The position numbers and the translations under genes are program-made. Below are positions 27,734 to 37,360 of a DNA stretch of 64,000 nt, one piece after another. The stretch is from Lysobacter terrestris. GTDB lineage: Bacteria; Pseudomonadota; Gammaproteobacteria; Xanthomonadales; Xanthomonadaceae. Below the pieces are notes generated by a model. The model saw only the letters and a list, made by a program, of their open reading frames with translations, was not told the origin of the DNA and did not search any database. Location of the stretch: contig NZ_CP060820.1 of the NCBI RefSeq assembly GCF_014489475.1, forward strand, positions 1,876,001-1,940,000. Direction: 5' to 3'. Numbering within the stretch: position 1 is the first letter of the stretch; each line of letters starts with the position of its first letter.

Positions 27734-28999
27734 CTATGCCGCGTCCTCGTCCCCCAGGATGATCCGCGCATGGCGCTGGTAGCTCCAGTACGCCCAGGCC
27801 CAGTTGATCAGGACGATGAGGCGGTTGCGGAAACCGATCAGGAAGAAGATGTGGATGAACAACCAGAACCACCACGCCAGCAGGCCCGACAGCTGCAATC
27901 GGCCCAGGTGCATGACCGCGGCCATGCGGCCGATCGTGGCGAGGTTGCCGAAGTCGCGGTAGCGGAATGGCGGGCAGGACTGCTTGCGCAGGCGGGCGCG
28001 GATCACGCGCGCGACGTACGCGCCCATCTGCTTGGCCGCGGGGGCGACGCCCGGCACCGGCTTGCCGTCCTGCTGCACGCTGGCGAGGTCGCCGGCGACG
28101 AATACCTCGGGATGGCCGGGAATGCTGAGATCCGCTTCGACCAGCACACGGCCCGCGCGGTCGCACGGCGCGCCGAGCAACTTGCCGAGCGGTGACGCCG
28201 CCACGCCCGCGGCCCAGAGCACGGTGCGCGCAGGCACGAATGTGTCGCCGAGCCGGTAGCCGTTGGCATCGATCGCGCCGACCGGCGTGCCGGTCACGAC
28301 TTCGACGCCGAGGCGTTCGAGTTGCGCACGTGCACGCGCCGACAACGCCTCCGGGAACGAGGCGAGCACGCGCGGTCCGGCTTCGATCAGGCACACCTTG
28401 GCCTCGGCTGGATCGATATTGCGGAACTCGTCGCGCAGGGTGTGGCGCGCGATTTCGGCGAGCGTGCCGGCCAGCTCCACCCCGGTTGGCCCGCCGCCGA
28501 CGATGGCGAAGTTGAGCCAGGCGGCGCGCTCCTGCGCGGTGTCGGCGGCCTCGGCGCGTTCGAAGGCGAGCAGAAGCCGTCGCCGCACCGCGAGCGCGTC
28601 GTCGAGCGTCTTCAGGCCGGGTGCGTGCGGCGCCCAGTCGTCGTGGCCGAAGTAGGCGTGGGTGGCGCCGCTGGCCAGCAACAGGAAGTCGTAGGCCAGC
28701 GTGTCGCCGTCGGCGAGGGCAACCGTACGCGTGGACGCATCGATGCCGGTGACTTCGCCCAAGCGCACTTCCACGTTGCGCTGGCCGCGCAGGATGTGCC
28801 GCAGCGGCGCGGCGATGTCCGGCGAAGACAGGCCGGCGGTCGCGACCTGGTACAGCAGCGGCTGGAACAGGTGGTGGTTGCGCCGGTCGATCAGGGTGAT
28901 GCGGACGCCGTCGCGCGCGAGTGCACGCGTCGCCCACAATCCGGCGAAGCCGCCGCCGATGACGACGACATGGGGGATGCCTGCCTGCGGAGCGTTCAT
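27734..28999 (-). CDS. ndh: Type II NADH dehydrogenase (NDH-2)
   Basis: This is a single-subunit flavoprotein that passes electrons from NADH to quinone without proton pumping. The 421 residues show an FAD-binding VVVIGGGFAGLWATRAL at residues 11-27, the NDH-2 signature HHLFQPLLYQVATAGLSSPDIA, the NAD-binding AIVGGGPTGVELAGTLAE near residue 166 and a flavin-contact segment VFVAGDLASVQQDG. The C-terminus has hydrophobic segments (LLAWWFWLFIHIFFLIGF) for membrane attachment. It is separated by 45 bases from the transporter gene downstream of tal. Confidence 0.93.
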   Translation of the reverse strand: MNAPQAGIPHVVVIGGGFAGLWATRALARDGVRITLIDRRNHHLFQPLLYQVATAGLSSPDIAAPLRHILRGQRNVEVRLGEVTGIDASTRTVALADGDTLAYDFLLLASGATHAYFGHDDWAPHAPGLKTLDDALAVRRRLLLAFERAEAADTAQERAAWLNFAIVGGGPTGVELAGTLAEIARHTLRDEFRNIDPAEAKVCLIEAGPRVLASFPEALSARARAQLERLGVEVVTGTPVGAIDANGYRLGDTFVPARTVLWAAGVAASPLGKLLGAPCDRAGRVLVEADLSIPGHPEVFVAGDLASVQQDGKPVPGVAPAAKQMGAYVARVIRARLRKQSCPPFRYRDFGNLATIGRMAAVMHLGRLQLSGLLAWWFWLFIHIFFLIGFRNRLIVLINWAWAYWSYQRHARIILGDEDAA

Positions 29000-29044
29000 G
29001 CCGCCATTGTCCCCACTCGCGGTCGCGCGCGCGAGTGCCGCGGC

Positions 29045-30352
29045 TCAGTCCGCGTCGTGGTCGATGCGCGACGTGCGTTGGGTGTCGGGCATCCACAGGT
29101 AGACCAGTAGCGACACGCCGATGCACGCGGTGACGTACCAGTAGAAGCCGCGTTCGATGCCGGCCTGCTTGAACCACAGGGCGACGTGTTCGGCGGTGCC
29201 GCCGAACACCGCGACGGTCAGTGCGTAGGGCAGGCCGACGCCGAGGGCGCGCACTTCCGCCGGGAACAGTTCGGCCTTCACCACCGCGTTGATCGCGGTG
29301 TAGAAGCTGACGATGGTGAGTGCGCACAGGATCAGCCAGAACGCCTGCGTGGCGGTCTGCACGTCCTGCAGCGCGCTGAGGATCGGCACGGTCAGCGCGG
29401 TGCCGAGGACGCCGAAGGCGATCAGCACCGGACGCCGCCCGATCCGGTCCGACAGCAGGCCGACCAGCGGTTGCATCAGCATGTACACGAACAGCGTCGA
29501 CGCGTTCAGCAGCGACGCGGTGCGGCCGTCGAGCCCGGCGCTGTTGACCAGGAACTTGTGCATGTACGTGGTGTACGTATAGAACGCCAGCGTGCCGCCC
29601 ATGGTCAGGCCGACCACGGTCAGCACCGCGCGCGGATGCTGCATGAGCGCGCGCAGCGTGCCCTGGCGCTGCTGCTGTCGCGCACCACCCTGTTCGCCGC
29701 GCACGAAGGTCTCGGTCTCCTGCATGCCGCGGCGCAACCACAGCGCGGTGACGGCGGCCAACGCGCCGATCACGAACGGGATGCGCCAGCCCCACTCGCG
29801 CAGCTGCGCGTCGCTGAGGAACACGCGTTGCAGCGCGATCAGCACCAGCAACGCGAGCAGGTGGCCCATCACCAGGGTCACGTACTGGAAACTGGACCAG
29901 AAGCCCCGGTGCTCGCGCGTGGCCATTTCGCTCAGGTAGGTCGCCGAGGCGCCGTACTCGCCGCCCACGCTCAGGCCCTGCAGCAATCGTGCGAACACCA
30001 GCAGCGCCGGCGCGGCGATGCCGATGGTGGCGTAGCCCGGCGTCACCGCGATGAGCAGCGAGCCGGTGCACATCATCAGCACCGACAGCATCAGCGCGCG
30101 CCGGCGGCCGTGGCGATCGGCGTAGCGGCCGAGCAGCCAGCCGCCGAGCGGCCGCATCAGGAAACCGACGGCGAAGATCGCCGAAGTGTTGAGCAGCTGC
30201 GAGGTGGGATCGCTTGCGGGAAAGAACGCCTGCGCGAAGTACAGCGAGAACGCCGCGTAGGCGTACCAGTCGTACCACTCGACCAGGTTGCCGATCGAGC
30301 CGGAGAAGATGCTGCGCAGGCGGCGGGCCGGCGTGAGCGGGGCGGCGGTCAT
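29045..30352 (-). CDS. MFS transporter of the metabolite:H+ symporter (MHS) family, KgtP-like
   Basis: The protein has 435 residues and twelve predicted membrane segments. The MHS/sugar-porter-like loop GRYADRHGRRRALMLSV lies between segments 2 and 3, and LQGLSVGGEYGASATYLSE matches the MHS family signature. The N-terminal GNLVEWYDWYAYAAFSLYFA is typical of alpha-ketoglutarate, dicarboxylate and proline/betaine symporters; the closest reading is a KgtP-like dicarboxylate permease, but substrate is not certain. It starts seven bases after the transaldolase stop, so the two are probably cotranscribed. Confidence 0.85.
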   Translation of the reverse strand: MTAAPLTPARRLRSIFSGSIGNLVEWYDWYAYAAFSLYFAQAFFPASDPTSQLLNTSAIFAVGFLMRPLGGWLLGRYADRHGRRRALMLSVLMMCTGSLLIAVTPGYATIGIAAPALLVFARLLQGLSVGGEYGASATYLSEMATREHRGFWSSFQYVTLVMGHLLALLVLIALQRVFLSDAQLREWGWRIPFVIGALAAVTALWLRRGMQETETFVRGEQGGARQQQRQGTLRALMQHPRAVLTVVGLTMGGTLAFYTYTTYMHKFLVNSAGLDGRTASLLNASTLFVYMLMQPLVGLLSDRIGRRPVLIAFGVLGTALTVPILSALQDVQTATQAFWLILCALTIVSFYTAINAVVKAELFPAEVRALGVGLPYALTVAVFGGTAEHVALWFKQAGIERGFYWYVTACIGVSLLVYLWMPDTQRTSRIDHDAD

Positions 30353-30359
30353 GCGCGGG

Positions 30360-31307
30360 TCACAGGCGCGCGGCGAGCAGCTGTTCCAGCTTCACCTGGT
30401 CGGCGGCGAAGCGGCGGATGCCGTCGGCGAGCTTCTCGGTCGCCATCGCATCCTCGTTGTGCTGCCAGCGGAAGGCGGCTTCGTCCATGCGTGCGGGTGG
30501 CGTGCGGCGCGTGCCGTCGTCGATGAGCGCGCGTGCCACAGGCGCCTGGCCCGCTTCGAGCTGGGCCAGCAGTTCCGGCGCGATCGTGAGGCGATCGCAG
30601 CCGGCCAACGCCAGCACCTGGCCGATGTTGCGGAAGCTCGCACCCATCACCACGGTGCCGTAGCCGTGCTGCTTGTAGTGGTTCCAGATGCGCGTGACCG
30701 AAACCACGCCCGGATCGTCCTGCGGCGTCGCCGGTGCGGGCGCGCCCTGGGCGAGGTGCCAATCGAGGATGCGGCCGACGAAGGGCGAGATCAGGAACAC
30801 GCCCGCTTCGGCGCACGCCACCGCCTGCGCGAACGAGAACAGCAGGGTGAGGTTGCAGTGGATGCCTTCGCGTTCGAGCTGCTCCGCGGCGCGGATGCCT
30901 TCCCAGGTGGCGGCGATCTTGATCAGCAGGCGCTCGCGACCGATGCCAGCCGCCGCGTACAGCGCGACGAGCCTGCGCGCCTGCGCCAGCGTGGCGGCGG
31001 TGTCGAAGCTGTGGCGCGCATCGCACTCGGTGGAGACGCGACCGGGGACGAGCTTGAGGATCTCCGTGCCGACGGCAACGGCGAGGCGATCGCCGGCGTC
31101 GGCGATGCGCGCGTTCGTGTCGGCGCCCTGCGCGCTGGCGACGGCGGCGTCGAGCAACGGCGCGCACACCGGCAGCGCGGCGGCCTTGAGCAGCAGCGAC
31201 GGATTGGTGGTGGCGTCGAGCGGACGGAAGCGGGCGATGGCGTCGATGTCGCCGGTGTCGGCGACCACGGCGGACAGCGTCCGCAATTGTTCGAGCTGGT
31301 TGGTCAT
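30360..31307 (-). CDS. tal: Transaldolase
   Basis: This is the pentose-phosphate enzyme that moves dihydroxyacetone units between sugar phosphates through a Schiff-base lysine. The 315 residues start at the ATG at 31307 ([20 protein letters not shown], matching the TalB N-terminus). Motifs are [13 protein letters not shown], the lysine in [31 protein letters not shown] and [11 protein letters not shown]. It is the first gene of a pair with the MHS transporter. Confidence 0.94.
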   Translation of the reverse strand: MTNQLEQLRTLSAVVADTGDIDAIARFRPLDATTNPSLLLKAAALPVCAPLLDAAVASAQGADTNARIADAGDRLAVAVGTEILKLVPGRVSTECDARHSFDTAATLAQARRLVALYAAAGIGRERLLIKIAATWEGIRAAEQLEREGIHCNLTLLFSFAQAVACAEAGVFLISPFVGRILDWHLAQGAPAPATPQDDPGVVSVTRIWNHYKQHGYGTVVMGASFRNIGQVLALAGCDRLTIAPELLAQLEAGQAPVARALIDDGTRRTPPARMDEAAFRWQHNEDAMATEKLADGIRRFAADQVKLEQLLAARL

Positions 31308-31428
31308 GGCTCGATTGTGCGTGATGCCCGCAGCGGCGTCGACGCACGCCGCGCGTGCATGCGGCGCGTGCTGCAGCGACGCAATCCGGCGCACGCGCAA
31401 ATGCGCGATCGCTGGTAGGGGTCGATCG

Positions 31429-33618
31429 CTAGTACAGATCGATCGGATCCACGTCCAGCGACCAGCGCACGCGGCGCGCTTCGGGCAGCGCATGGATCGC
31501 GGGCAACGCCGCATCCAGCGCCGCGTGCAGCGGCCGGCGTTCGGTCGCCGACAGCAGCAGCTGCGCGCGCTGGTAGCCGGCGCGGCGCGGCATCGGCGCG
31601 GGCAACGGGCCGTGCAGTTCCAGGGCGATGCCGGTGTCGCGCAGCGCGACCTTGGCGGCGTGCAGGAACGCGTGCGCGGCGTCGAGCTGCTTGGCCTCGG
31701 CGCGCATCAGCGCCAGGTGCGCGAACGGCGGGAAGCCCGCGGCTTCGCGTTGCCCGAGTTCGGCCTGGGCGAAGGCGTGGTAACCGCCGTTGAGCAGGGT
31801 CTCCAGCAGCGGGTGCTGCGGGTGGTGGGTCTGCAGCAGCACTTCGCCGGGACGCTCGGCGCGACCGGCGCGGCCGGCGACCTGGATCAGCAGCTGCGCG
31901 AGTTTTTCCGGCGCGCGGAAGTCGGCACTGAACAGTCCTTCATCGACGCCGACCACCGCCACCAGCGCCAGGTTCGGCAGGTCGTGGCCCTTCGCCAGCA
32001 TCTGCGTGCCGACCAGGATGCCCGGCGCGGTGCCGAATTCGCGCAGCAGCTGCTCCAGTGCATCGCGACGCTGGGTGGTGCCGCGGTCGATGCGCAGCAC
32101 CGGCACGTCGGGAAAGCGCGCGGCGAGGGCTTCCTCGATCCGCTCGGTGCCCGCGCCCTGCGCCTGCAGCGCCAGGCCGCCGCAATCCGGGCACGCGTCC
32201 GGCGCCGGCCGGCGCGCGCCGCAGTGGTGGCATTGCAGGCGACGGCCACCGGCGTGCACGGTCATCGGTGCGTCGCAGCGCGTGCACTGCGCGCTCCAGC
32301 CGCAGTCGTGGCACAGCAGCACCGGCGCGTAGCCGCGGCGGTTCTTGAACACCAGTGCCTGGCCGCCGCTGCGCAGCGTCGCCGCGACCGCTTCGAACAG
32401 TTCCGGCGACAGGCCCGCCTCGAGCGGGCGCTTGCGCACGTCGCACACGCGCACGCGCGGCGATCGCGCCACGCCCGCGCGCGCGCGCAACTGCAGGTGC
32501 GCGTAGCGGCCGCTGCTGGCGTTGCGCAGCGTCTCCAGCGACGGCGTGGCGCTGCCCAGCACGATCGGCACGTCGAGGGCCTTGGCGCGGACCAGGGCGA
32601 AGTCGCGCGCGTGGTAACGGATGCCGTCGAGCTGCTTGAAGCTGCCGTCGTGCTCCTCGTCGATGACGATCAGCCCGGCCGCGGGCAGCGGCAGGAACAC
32701 CGCCGAGCGCGTGCCGACGATCACCCGCGCCTCGCCGCGCAGGCACGCCGCCCAGGTGCGCGCGCGTTCGCCGTCGCCCAGTCCCGAGTGCAGGGCGTGC
32801 ACGGGCACGCCGAGGCGTTCGCGGAAGCGCCGCAGCGTCTGCGGGGTCAGGCCGATCTCCGGCACCAGCACCAGCGCCTGGCGGCCGCGGGCGAGGCAAT
32901 CGGCGATCGCGTGCAGGTAGACCTCGGTCTTGCCGCTGCCGGTGACGCCGTCGAGCAGGAACGGGGCGAAGCCGGTGCCGGCCGCGCGCAGGGCATCGAC
33001 CGCCTGCTGCTGTTCGGCGTTGAGGACCGGGCCGGTGGCGGCCTCCGGCGCGCGCGGCGTTGCCGGCGCCAGGGCGAAACGTTCGACCAGCGCGCGGCCC
33101 GCCAGCGCTCGTGCGGCACCGCGCCAGTCCTCGAGCAGCGTGGCCAGCGCGTCCTCGTCGCGTTCGGCATCGGCCAGCAGGTCCGCCAGCCGCCGCGGCT
33201 TGCCGCGCAGGCGCGGCCAGGCGGTGCGCCCGGCTTCGGTCAGGCGCCAGCCCCAGGCGTGGGTGTCGGCGAGCGGCTCGCCCTGGCGCAGCGACGCCGG
33301 CAGCGCGGTGGCCACGACCTCGCCCAGCGGCGCATGGGCGTAGCGCGCCAGCCAGCGCAGCGACTCCAGCAGCTCGCCCTGCAGCAGCGGCGCGGAATCG
33401 AGGCGCTCGCCGGTGCGCAGCTCGGGCGTCGCGTCGTCGGGCGGGGCGATACCGGCGATCACCCCCACCAGTTCGCGCGTTCCGAACGGCACCCGCACCC
33501 GGCAGCCGATATCGCCGGGGCCAGCCTCACCGGCCGCCGGGCGGTAGTCGAACAGGCGCGGCAACGGCACCGGCAGGGCGACGTTCCAGACCAGGGCGGG
33601 GGCAGGGGCGGTGGGCAT
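31429..33618 (-). CDS. priA: Primosomal protein N' (replication restart helicase PriA)
   Basis: PriA recognises stalled forks and loads the replicative helicase. The product has 729 residues from the ATG at 33618; an in-frame ATG at 33633 is possible. The N-terminal DNA-binding domain ([15 protein letters not shown] ... GCRVRVPFG) is followed by the helicase core: [12 protein letters not shown] (Walker A), [10 protein letters not shown] (Walker B), GSATPSLET and AGRAGR. Eight cysteines (CHDC, CTRC, CHHC, CPDC) form the two zinc sites typical of PriA. Upstream is a gene-free region with DnaA boxes, which may bear on its regulation. Confidence 0.95.
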   Translation of the reverse strand: MPTAPAPALVWNVALPVPLPRLFDYRPAAGEAGPGDIGCRVRVPFGTRELVGVIAGIAPPDDATPELRTGERLDSAPLLQGELLESLRWLARYAHAPLGEVVATALPASLRQGEPLADTHAWGWRLTEAGRTAWPRLRGKPRRLADLLADAERDEDALATLLEDWRGAARALAGRALVERFALAPATPRAPEAATGPVLNAEQQQAVDALRAAGTGFAPFLLDGVTGSGKTEVYLHAIADCLARGRQALVLVPEIGLTPQTLRRFRERLGVPVHALHSGLGDGERARTWAACLRGEARVIVGTRSAVFLPLPAAGLIVIDEEHDGSFKQLDGIRYHARDFALVRAKALDVPIVLGSATPSLETLRNASSGRYAHLQLRARAGVARSPRVRVCDVRKRPLEAGLSPELFEAVAATLRSGGQALVFKNRRGYAPVLLCHDCGWSAQCTRCDAPMTVHAGGRRLQCHHCGARRPAPDACPDCGGLALQAQGAGTERIEEALAARFPDVPVLRIDRGTTQRRDALEQLLREFGTAPGILVGTQMLAKGHDLPNLALVAVVGVDEGLFSADFRAPEKLAQLLIQVAGRAGRAERPGEVLLQTHHPQHPLLETLLNGGYHAFAQAELGQREAAGFPPFAHLALMRAEAKQLDAAHAFLHAAKVALRDTGIALELHGPLPAPMPRRAGYQRAQLLLSATERRPLHAALDAALPAIHALPEARRVRWSLDVDPIDLY

Positions 33619-33760
33619 GGGTCCGCCCATCATGCGGCATCCGGCCGCGCCGGCCGGTGCGGCGACCGGGGTGCGAGGCAGGGAAAACCCAATTCAGAAA
33701 AACCGGCCCCGAGGCTGGTCGCGCATGGGTTGCAGTTGCGCGTCATTCTTGCCCGTAACT

Positions 33761-33772
33761 TGACGTACGTCA
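33761..33772. promoter_or_regulatory. 12-bp perfect palindrome TGACGTACGTCA
   Basis: A self-complementary 12-mer of the size expected for a dimeric repressor or activator site, 33 bases before the DnaA boxes and 143 bases upstream of priA. The regulator is unknown. Confidence 0.4.
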
Positions 33773-33804
33773 CGCAACTATCGGAAGTAAAAGGAGATTG
33801 TGGT

Positions 33805-33839
33805 TTATCCACATCGTCTGTGGATAAGTCTGTGGAAGG
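33805..33839. promoter_or_regulatory. DnaA box cluster (two perfect, inverted; one degenerate)
   Basis: TTATCCACA at 33805-33813 and its inverse TGTGGATAA at 33819-33827 both match the high-affinity DnaA box exactly, separated by five bases. A third site, TGTGGAAGG at 33831-33839, matches seven of nine. A TGTGCACAA near-match lies at 34010-34018. They may mark DnaA control of priA, or part of a replication-linked site. Confidence 0.65.
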
Positions 33840-34117
33840 CCATCGGCTACCTACGCGCAATGCCGTAAACACAGGCACCCCGCATAGGTTGGCGAAAAAA
33901 GTGCCAACGCAGCTATGTCTTTTCGAATCAATGGCTTGCGCGTGAAACACCGTGGTCATCGCGGCCGCGGTGGCGCTCGATCCGGCCCGGGTGACGGAGT
34001 TGTTACTGCTGTGCACAACTGTTCGGCACGCAGGCCGCGCCACGTCTGGAGGAGCGCCAAATCGGACGGTGTCAAGCCGGCTTTTTCCCGGTTCAGAACG
34101 GACCCGTCCCGGGGCCA

Positions 34118-34498
34118 CTAACCGGTGTTGCCGGAGCGCTCCGGCAGCAGCGCCAGGACCCGGCGCGAGGCGGTGAAACGGGTGCCGAAACGGGCGGCGC
34201 CTTCGGCCCGCAGCCGCGGTGCGTGTTCGGCCAGGTAGACGCCCAGGGCCTCCGGCCCGGTCAGCCGGTACTGCACGCACAGGCTGGCGCGGCCGGGGGC
34301 GGGCGCCGGATCGGTGACTTCCAGTATCCGGGCGTCGATGAAGCCCGGCAGCGCGCAGATCTCGGCCACGTGCGCGGCGAGCCAGCCCAGGTACTCCGCG
34401 CGTACCGCGACTTCCAGGTCGAGGTTGACCTCGTAGACCACGCCCGCGGGGATCGCGTCGGCGGAGGTCGCGTCGGCGGAGATCACGTCCGCGCTCAC
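34118..34498 (-). CDS. DUF4286 family protein
   Basis: The protein has 126 residues, starting at the GTG at 34498, which overlaps the stop of the DUF3667 gene (GTGA). The folded core reads VVYEVNLDLEVAVRAEYLGWLAAHVAEICALPGFIDARILEV and LCVQYRLTGPEALGVYLAEHAPRLRAEGAARFG, matching small DUF4286 proteins with a ferredoxin-like alpha/beta-barrel dimer fold. The first 17 residues (repeated SAD motifs) are probably unstructured. Function is unknown. It is the second gene of a coupled pair with the zinc-ribbon membrane protein. Confidence 0.75.
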   Translation of the reverse strand: MSADVISADATSADAIPAGVVYEVNLDLEVAVRAEYLGWLAAHVAEICALPGFIDARILEVTDPAPAPGRASLCVQYRLTGPEALGVYLAEHAPRLRAEGAARFGTRFTASRRVLALLPERSGNTG

Positions 34499-35739
34499 GC
34501 GACGATCCCCGCCAGCACCGCGAACAGGACCACGAACAGGACCAGGAACATGTAGATGCTGCCGACCACCAGGTAGCGGACCGCGGTCAGCGCCCAATGG
34601 TCACGGTAGACCCGGTGCTGCATCACGAACAGGTAGATCGGCAGCCAGATCCACAGCGCCGCGTCGACCAGCGCGGTGACGACCGGCACCCAGCCCTTGT
34701 TGCCCGCGGCCTGGTCGAGCGCGTTCATCACGAACATCACCAGCAGCACCAGCAGCAGCCAGGCGTGGCTGTACAGCGCGACCACCAGGTGCTCCAGGTA
34801 GCGGCGACCGGAGCCGAGGTAGAGCACCTTCAGCAGCAGCGCGAACACCGGCATCAGCAGGAATAGCGCGGTCGGCACCGCGCCCAGCGAGGCCTGCACG
34901 AACTGGTTGGCGTCCGCCATGTGTTCGACGTTGGCCTTGGCGCGGCCGATCTTGCGATTGACCCAGCGATCGACGAAGGCCGGCAGCAGCGGCACGTCGA
35001 CCGGGTTGGTCTTCTCGTCCCACGGGCGATCGTTGAAGCGCCACTCGCCGTTGTCCTTGATGCCCGGCTTGATCCGCTTCGGCGCCGGCGTGGTCGCCAC
35101 CGCCGGCGCGTTCGTAGCGGTCGGGGCGGTTGCGGGTGTCGCGGTCGTGGTCGTGGTCGCGTGCGGCTGCGCGCCGGCGGCGGCCGCGGCGCGCTGCTTC
35201 GCTGCCGCCTCGATCTCGACGATGCGCGAAGCCGCTTCGCCCTGGATCCGCGCGCGCGTAGCGATCAGCGCGGCGTTGACGCCGGGGACCTTGGCTGCTT
35301 CGGCTTCCTCGGCCTCGAGCTTCTTCAGCAAGCGGGCCTCGACCTGGCGCACTTCCGCCACCGTCTGCGCGTTGGTGATGGCCGCGCCGCCCTCGCCGCC
35401 GAACTGGATCGCCGGCCCGTCCACGTGCACGACCAGCTTGCCGACGAAGAAGGTCAGCAGGCTCAGGATCACGAACAGCCGCAGCGGCGCGATGTAACGC
35501 GCGCGCTGGCCATCGAGGTAGTTGCGCGCGACGCGGCCGGGCCGCATCAGGTCGCGCAGGGTGCGGAACACGCGCCCGTCGAGGTGCCAGAACGACTCGA
35601 ACACCTCCTCCAGCGCGTGGCCGAAGTGGCGGGTCGGGTTGTGCACGGACTGGCCGCACTCGTGGCAGTAGTGGCCCTGCAGCGGTGTGCCGCAGTTTTC
35701 ACAATTTGTCGGCGCGTGTTGCGCGTCCGTTGCACTCAT
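34495..35739 (-). CDS. DUF3667 family membrane protein with N-terminal zinc ribbon
   Basis: The protein has 414 residues. The ATG at 35739 is chosen because it is immediately followed by the zinc ribbon NCENCGTPLQGHYCHECGQ, which heads DUF3667 proteins, while the longer open frame upstream runs through a repetitive noncoding stretch. Conserved family features follow: RTLRDLMRPGRVARNYLDGQRARYIAPLRLFVILSLLTFF (first membrane segment). A long Ala/Thr/Glu-rich periplasmic or linker region (about residues 120-245) comes next, then three or four membrane segments in the last 140 residues. Function is unknown. It is translationally coupled to the DUF4286-like gene. Confidence 0.85.
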   Translation of the reverse strand: MSATDAQHAPTNCENCGTPLQGHYCHECGQSVHNPTRHFGHALEEVFESFWHLDGRVFRTLRDLMRPGRVARNYLDGQRARYIAPLRLFVILSLLTFFVGKLVVHVDGPAIQFGGEGGAAITNAQTVAEVRQVEARLLKKLEAEEAEAAKVPGVNAALIATRARIQGEAASRIVEIEAAAKQRAAAAAGAQPHATTTTTATPATAPTATNAPAVATTPAPKRIKPGIKDNGEWRFNDRPWDEKTNPVDVPLLPAFVDRWVNRKIGRAKANVEHMADANQFVQASLGAVPTALFLLMPVFALLLKVLYLGSGRRYLEHLVVALYSHAWLLLVLLVMFVMNALDQAAGNKGWVPVVTALVDAALWIWLPIYLFVMQHRVYRDHWALTAVRYLVVGSIYMFLVLFVVLFAVLAGIVA

Positions 35740-35797
35740 TGCCCGCGTCCCCGGTCCGTGAACTGCCGCCAGCGGCAGGCGGCTAAGATAACGGGCA

Positions 35798-35883
35798 GCC
35801 CGCGACTTCGATAGGCGACGGCCCGGTTGACGCCGCGCCGGCCCGCGACTTCCGTGAAGTGACGGCGCGGTTGAGGCCGCGCC
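35798..35883. repeat. Imperfect tandem duplication of 43 bp upstream of the MATE gene
   Basis: Two 43-base units (35798-35840 and 35841-35883) share GCCCGCGACTTC at their start and GTTGA(C/G)GCCGCGCC at their end. They lie in the 265-base space between the divergent DUF3667 and MATE genes. No gene or clear promoter was identified in the rest of this spacer. Confidence 0.55.
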
Positions 35884-36004
35884 CGCGGCGGGTGATGGCA
35901 AACCATCTGCAGTTCGCTTGAAGAACCAAAAAGCACAATGACGGCCTTCCGCTCGGCCTGTCACACGAAAGCCGTTGTAGAAATCTCCCGGTTGCCCCTG
36001 TCCC

Positions 36005-37360
36005 ATGACCATCGAATCCGTCCTCCCGGCGCGCCCGCGCTTCGGCCGTGAAGTGCGCACCACCGGCGTGCTGGCCGCGCCGCTGGTGGCCGGGCACGTG
36101 TCGACGGGCCTGATCGGCTTCGTCGACAGCGTCATCGCCGGCCATCACGGCACCACGACGCTGGCGTCGGTGGCGGTGGGCACGGCGCTGTTCTGGCTGC
36201 CGATGATGATTCCGATGGGCACGCTGATGTCGCTGCCGCCGGCGGTGTCGCAGCTCGACGGCGGCGGCCGCCGCCACGAGATCGGCGCGCTGTTCCGCCA
36301 GGGGCTGTGGCTGGCGGCGATGCTGGGCGTGCTGCTGTTCGGCTTCCTCACCGTCGCGGTGTACGCGCTGGAACCGATGGGCATCGCCGCGGAGATCCGC
36401 CCGGGCGCGGTCGCCTTCCTGCACGGCATCCGCTGGGGCGTACCCGGGCTGACGCTGTACCTGACCATGCGCTACCTCAGCGACGGCCTGCACTGGACGT
36501 TGCCGACCATGCTGCTGGGTTTCGGCGGCCTGCTGGTGCTGGTGCCGCTGGGCTACCTGCTCACCTACGGCCTCGGCGGCCTGCCGGAGCTCGGCGCCGG
36601 CGGGCTCGGCATCGCCTCGGCGATCATGATGTGGGCGCAGGCGCTCGCCTTCGCCTGGTACCTGGCGCGTTCGCGGCGCTTTGCCGATCTGCGCCTGTTC
36701 GCGCGGTTCGATCGCCCGCACGGGCCGACGCTGCGCTCGCTGCTGCGCACCGGCCTGCCGATCGGCGTGACCGTGACCATGGAAGGCGGCTTGTTCATCG
36801 CCACCGCGCTGCTGATCGGGCGGCTGGGCGAAGTGCCGGCGGCCGCGCACCAGATCGCGATCAACATCTCCGCGCTGTGCTTCATGGTGCCGATGGGCGT
36901 GGCCGAGGCGACGACGGTGCGCATCGGCCATGCGCTCGGCCGCGACGACGCCCATGGCGTGCGCCGCGCCGCGCTGGCCGGCTACACCATCGTGCTGGCG
37001 ACGCAGGCGCTGTCGGCGCTGGTGCTGCTGGCCGGCAACGAATTCGTGGTCGGCTTCTACACCCGCGATGCCACGGTCGCCGCGCTGGCGGCCTCGCTGC
37101 TGCTGTACGCGGCCGCGTTCCAGTTTCCCGACGGCGTGCAGGTGCTCTCGGCCGGCGCGCTGCGCGGGCTGGGGGACACCCGCGTGCCGATGCTGCTGGC
37201 CGCGCTGGCGTACTGGGGCATCGGCATGCCGGTCGGCGCGGGGCTGGGCCTGGGCCTGGGCTGGGGCCCGCGCGGCATGTGGGTGGGGCTGATCTTCGGC
37301 CTGTCCATGGCCGCGGTGCTGCTGTGCGGCCGCTTCTGGCGGTCGAGCCGGAAGGTGTAG
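36005..37360 (+). CDS. MATE family efflux transporter (NorM-like)
   Basis: The protein has 451 residues and twelve predicted membrane segments in two MatE repeats. Typical features are LAAPLVAGHVSTGLIGFVDSVIAGHHG in segments 1-2, LPPAVSQLDGGGRRHEIG, PIGVTVTMEGGLFIATALLIGRLG in the second half and HQIAINISALCFMVPMGVAEATTVRIGHALGR. It exports cationic drugs or metabolites using a Na+ or H+ gradient; the substrate cannot be told. The TAG stop is followed directly by a GGCGGGCC/GGCCCGCC hairpin. Confidence 0.93.
   Translation: MTIESVLPARPRFGREVRTTGVLAAPLVAGHVSTGLIGFVDSVIAGHHGTTTLASVAVGTALFWLPMMIPMGTLMSLPPAVSQLDGGGRRHEIGALFRQGLWLAAMLGVLLFGFLTVAVYALEPMGIAAEIRPGAVAFLHGIRWGVPGLTLYLTMRYLSDGLHWTLPTMLLGFGGLLVLVPLGYLLTYGLGGLPELGAGGLGIASAIMMWAQALAFAWYLARSRRFADLRLFARFDRPHGPTLRSLLRTGLPIGVTVTMEGGLFIATALLIGRLGEVPAAAHQIAINISALCFMVPMGVAEATTVRIGHALGRDDAHGVRRAALAGYTIVLATQALSALVLLAGNEFVVGFYTRDATVAALAASLLLYAAAFQFPDGVQVLSAGALRGLGDTRVPMLLAALAYWGIGMPVGAGLGLGLGWGPRGMWVGLIFGLSMAAVLLCGRFWRSSRKV

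Larger units (their letters stand above)
33619..34117. other. Gene-free region upstream of priA with DnaA boxes and a 12-bp palindrome
   Basis: About 500 bases without a convincing gene, including a markedly AT-richer stretch (about 33740-33930) in an otherwise GC-rich window. It contains TGACGTACGTCA (33761-33772), two perfect inverted DnaA boxes with a degenerate third, and a further near-match at 34010. The remaining 100 bases before the DUF4286-like gene show nothing clear. Confidence 0.6.

Noticed and set aside
33800-33871. Possible 22-codon leader peptide with GTG start and AGGAG nearby, overlapping the DnaA boxes
   Set aside because: Spacing of only three bases between AGGAG and GTG, no obvious downstream gene on that strand, and the sequence is better explained by the DnaA boxes.
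33630-34280. Minus-strand frame across the DnaA-box region
   Set aside because: No start signal and no domain; it crosses AT-rich regulatory sequence and overlaps the DUF4286-like gene.
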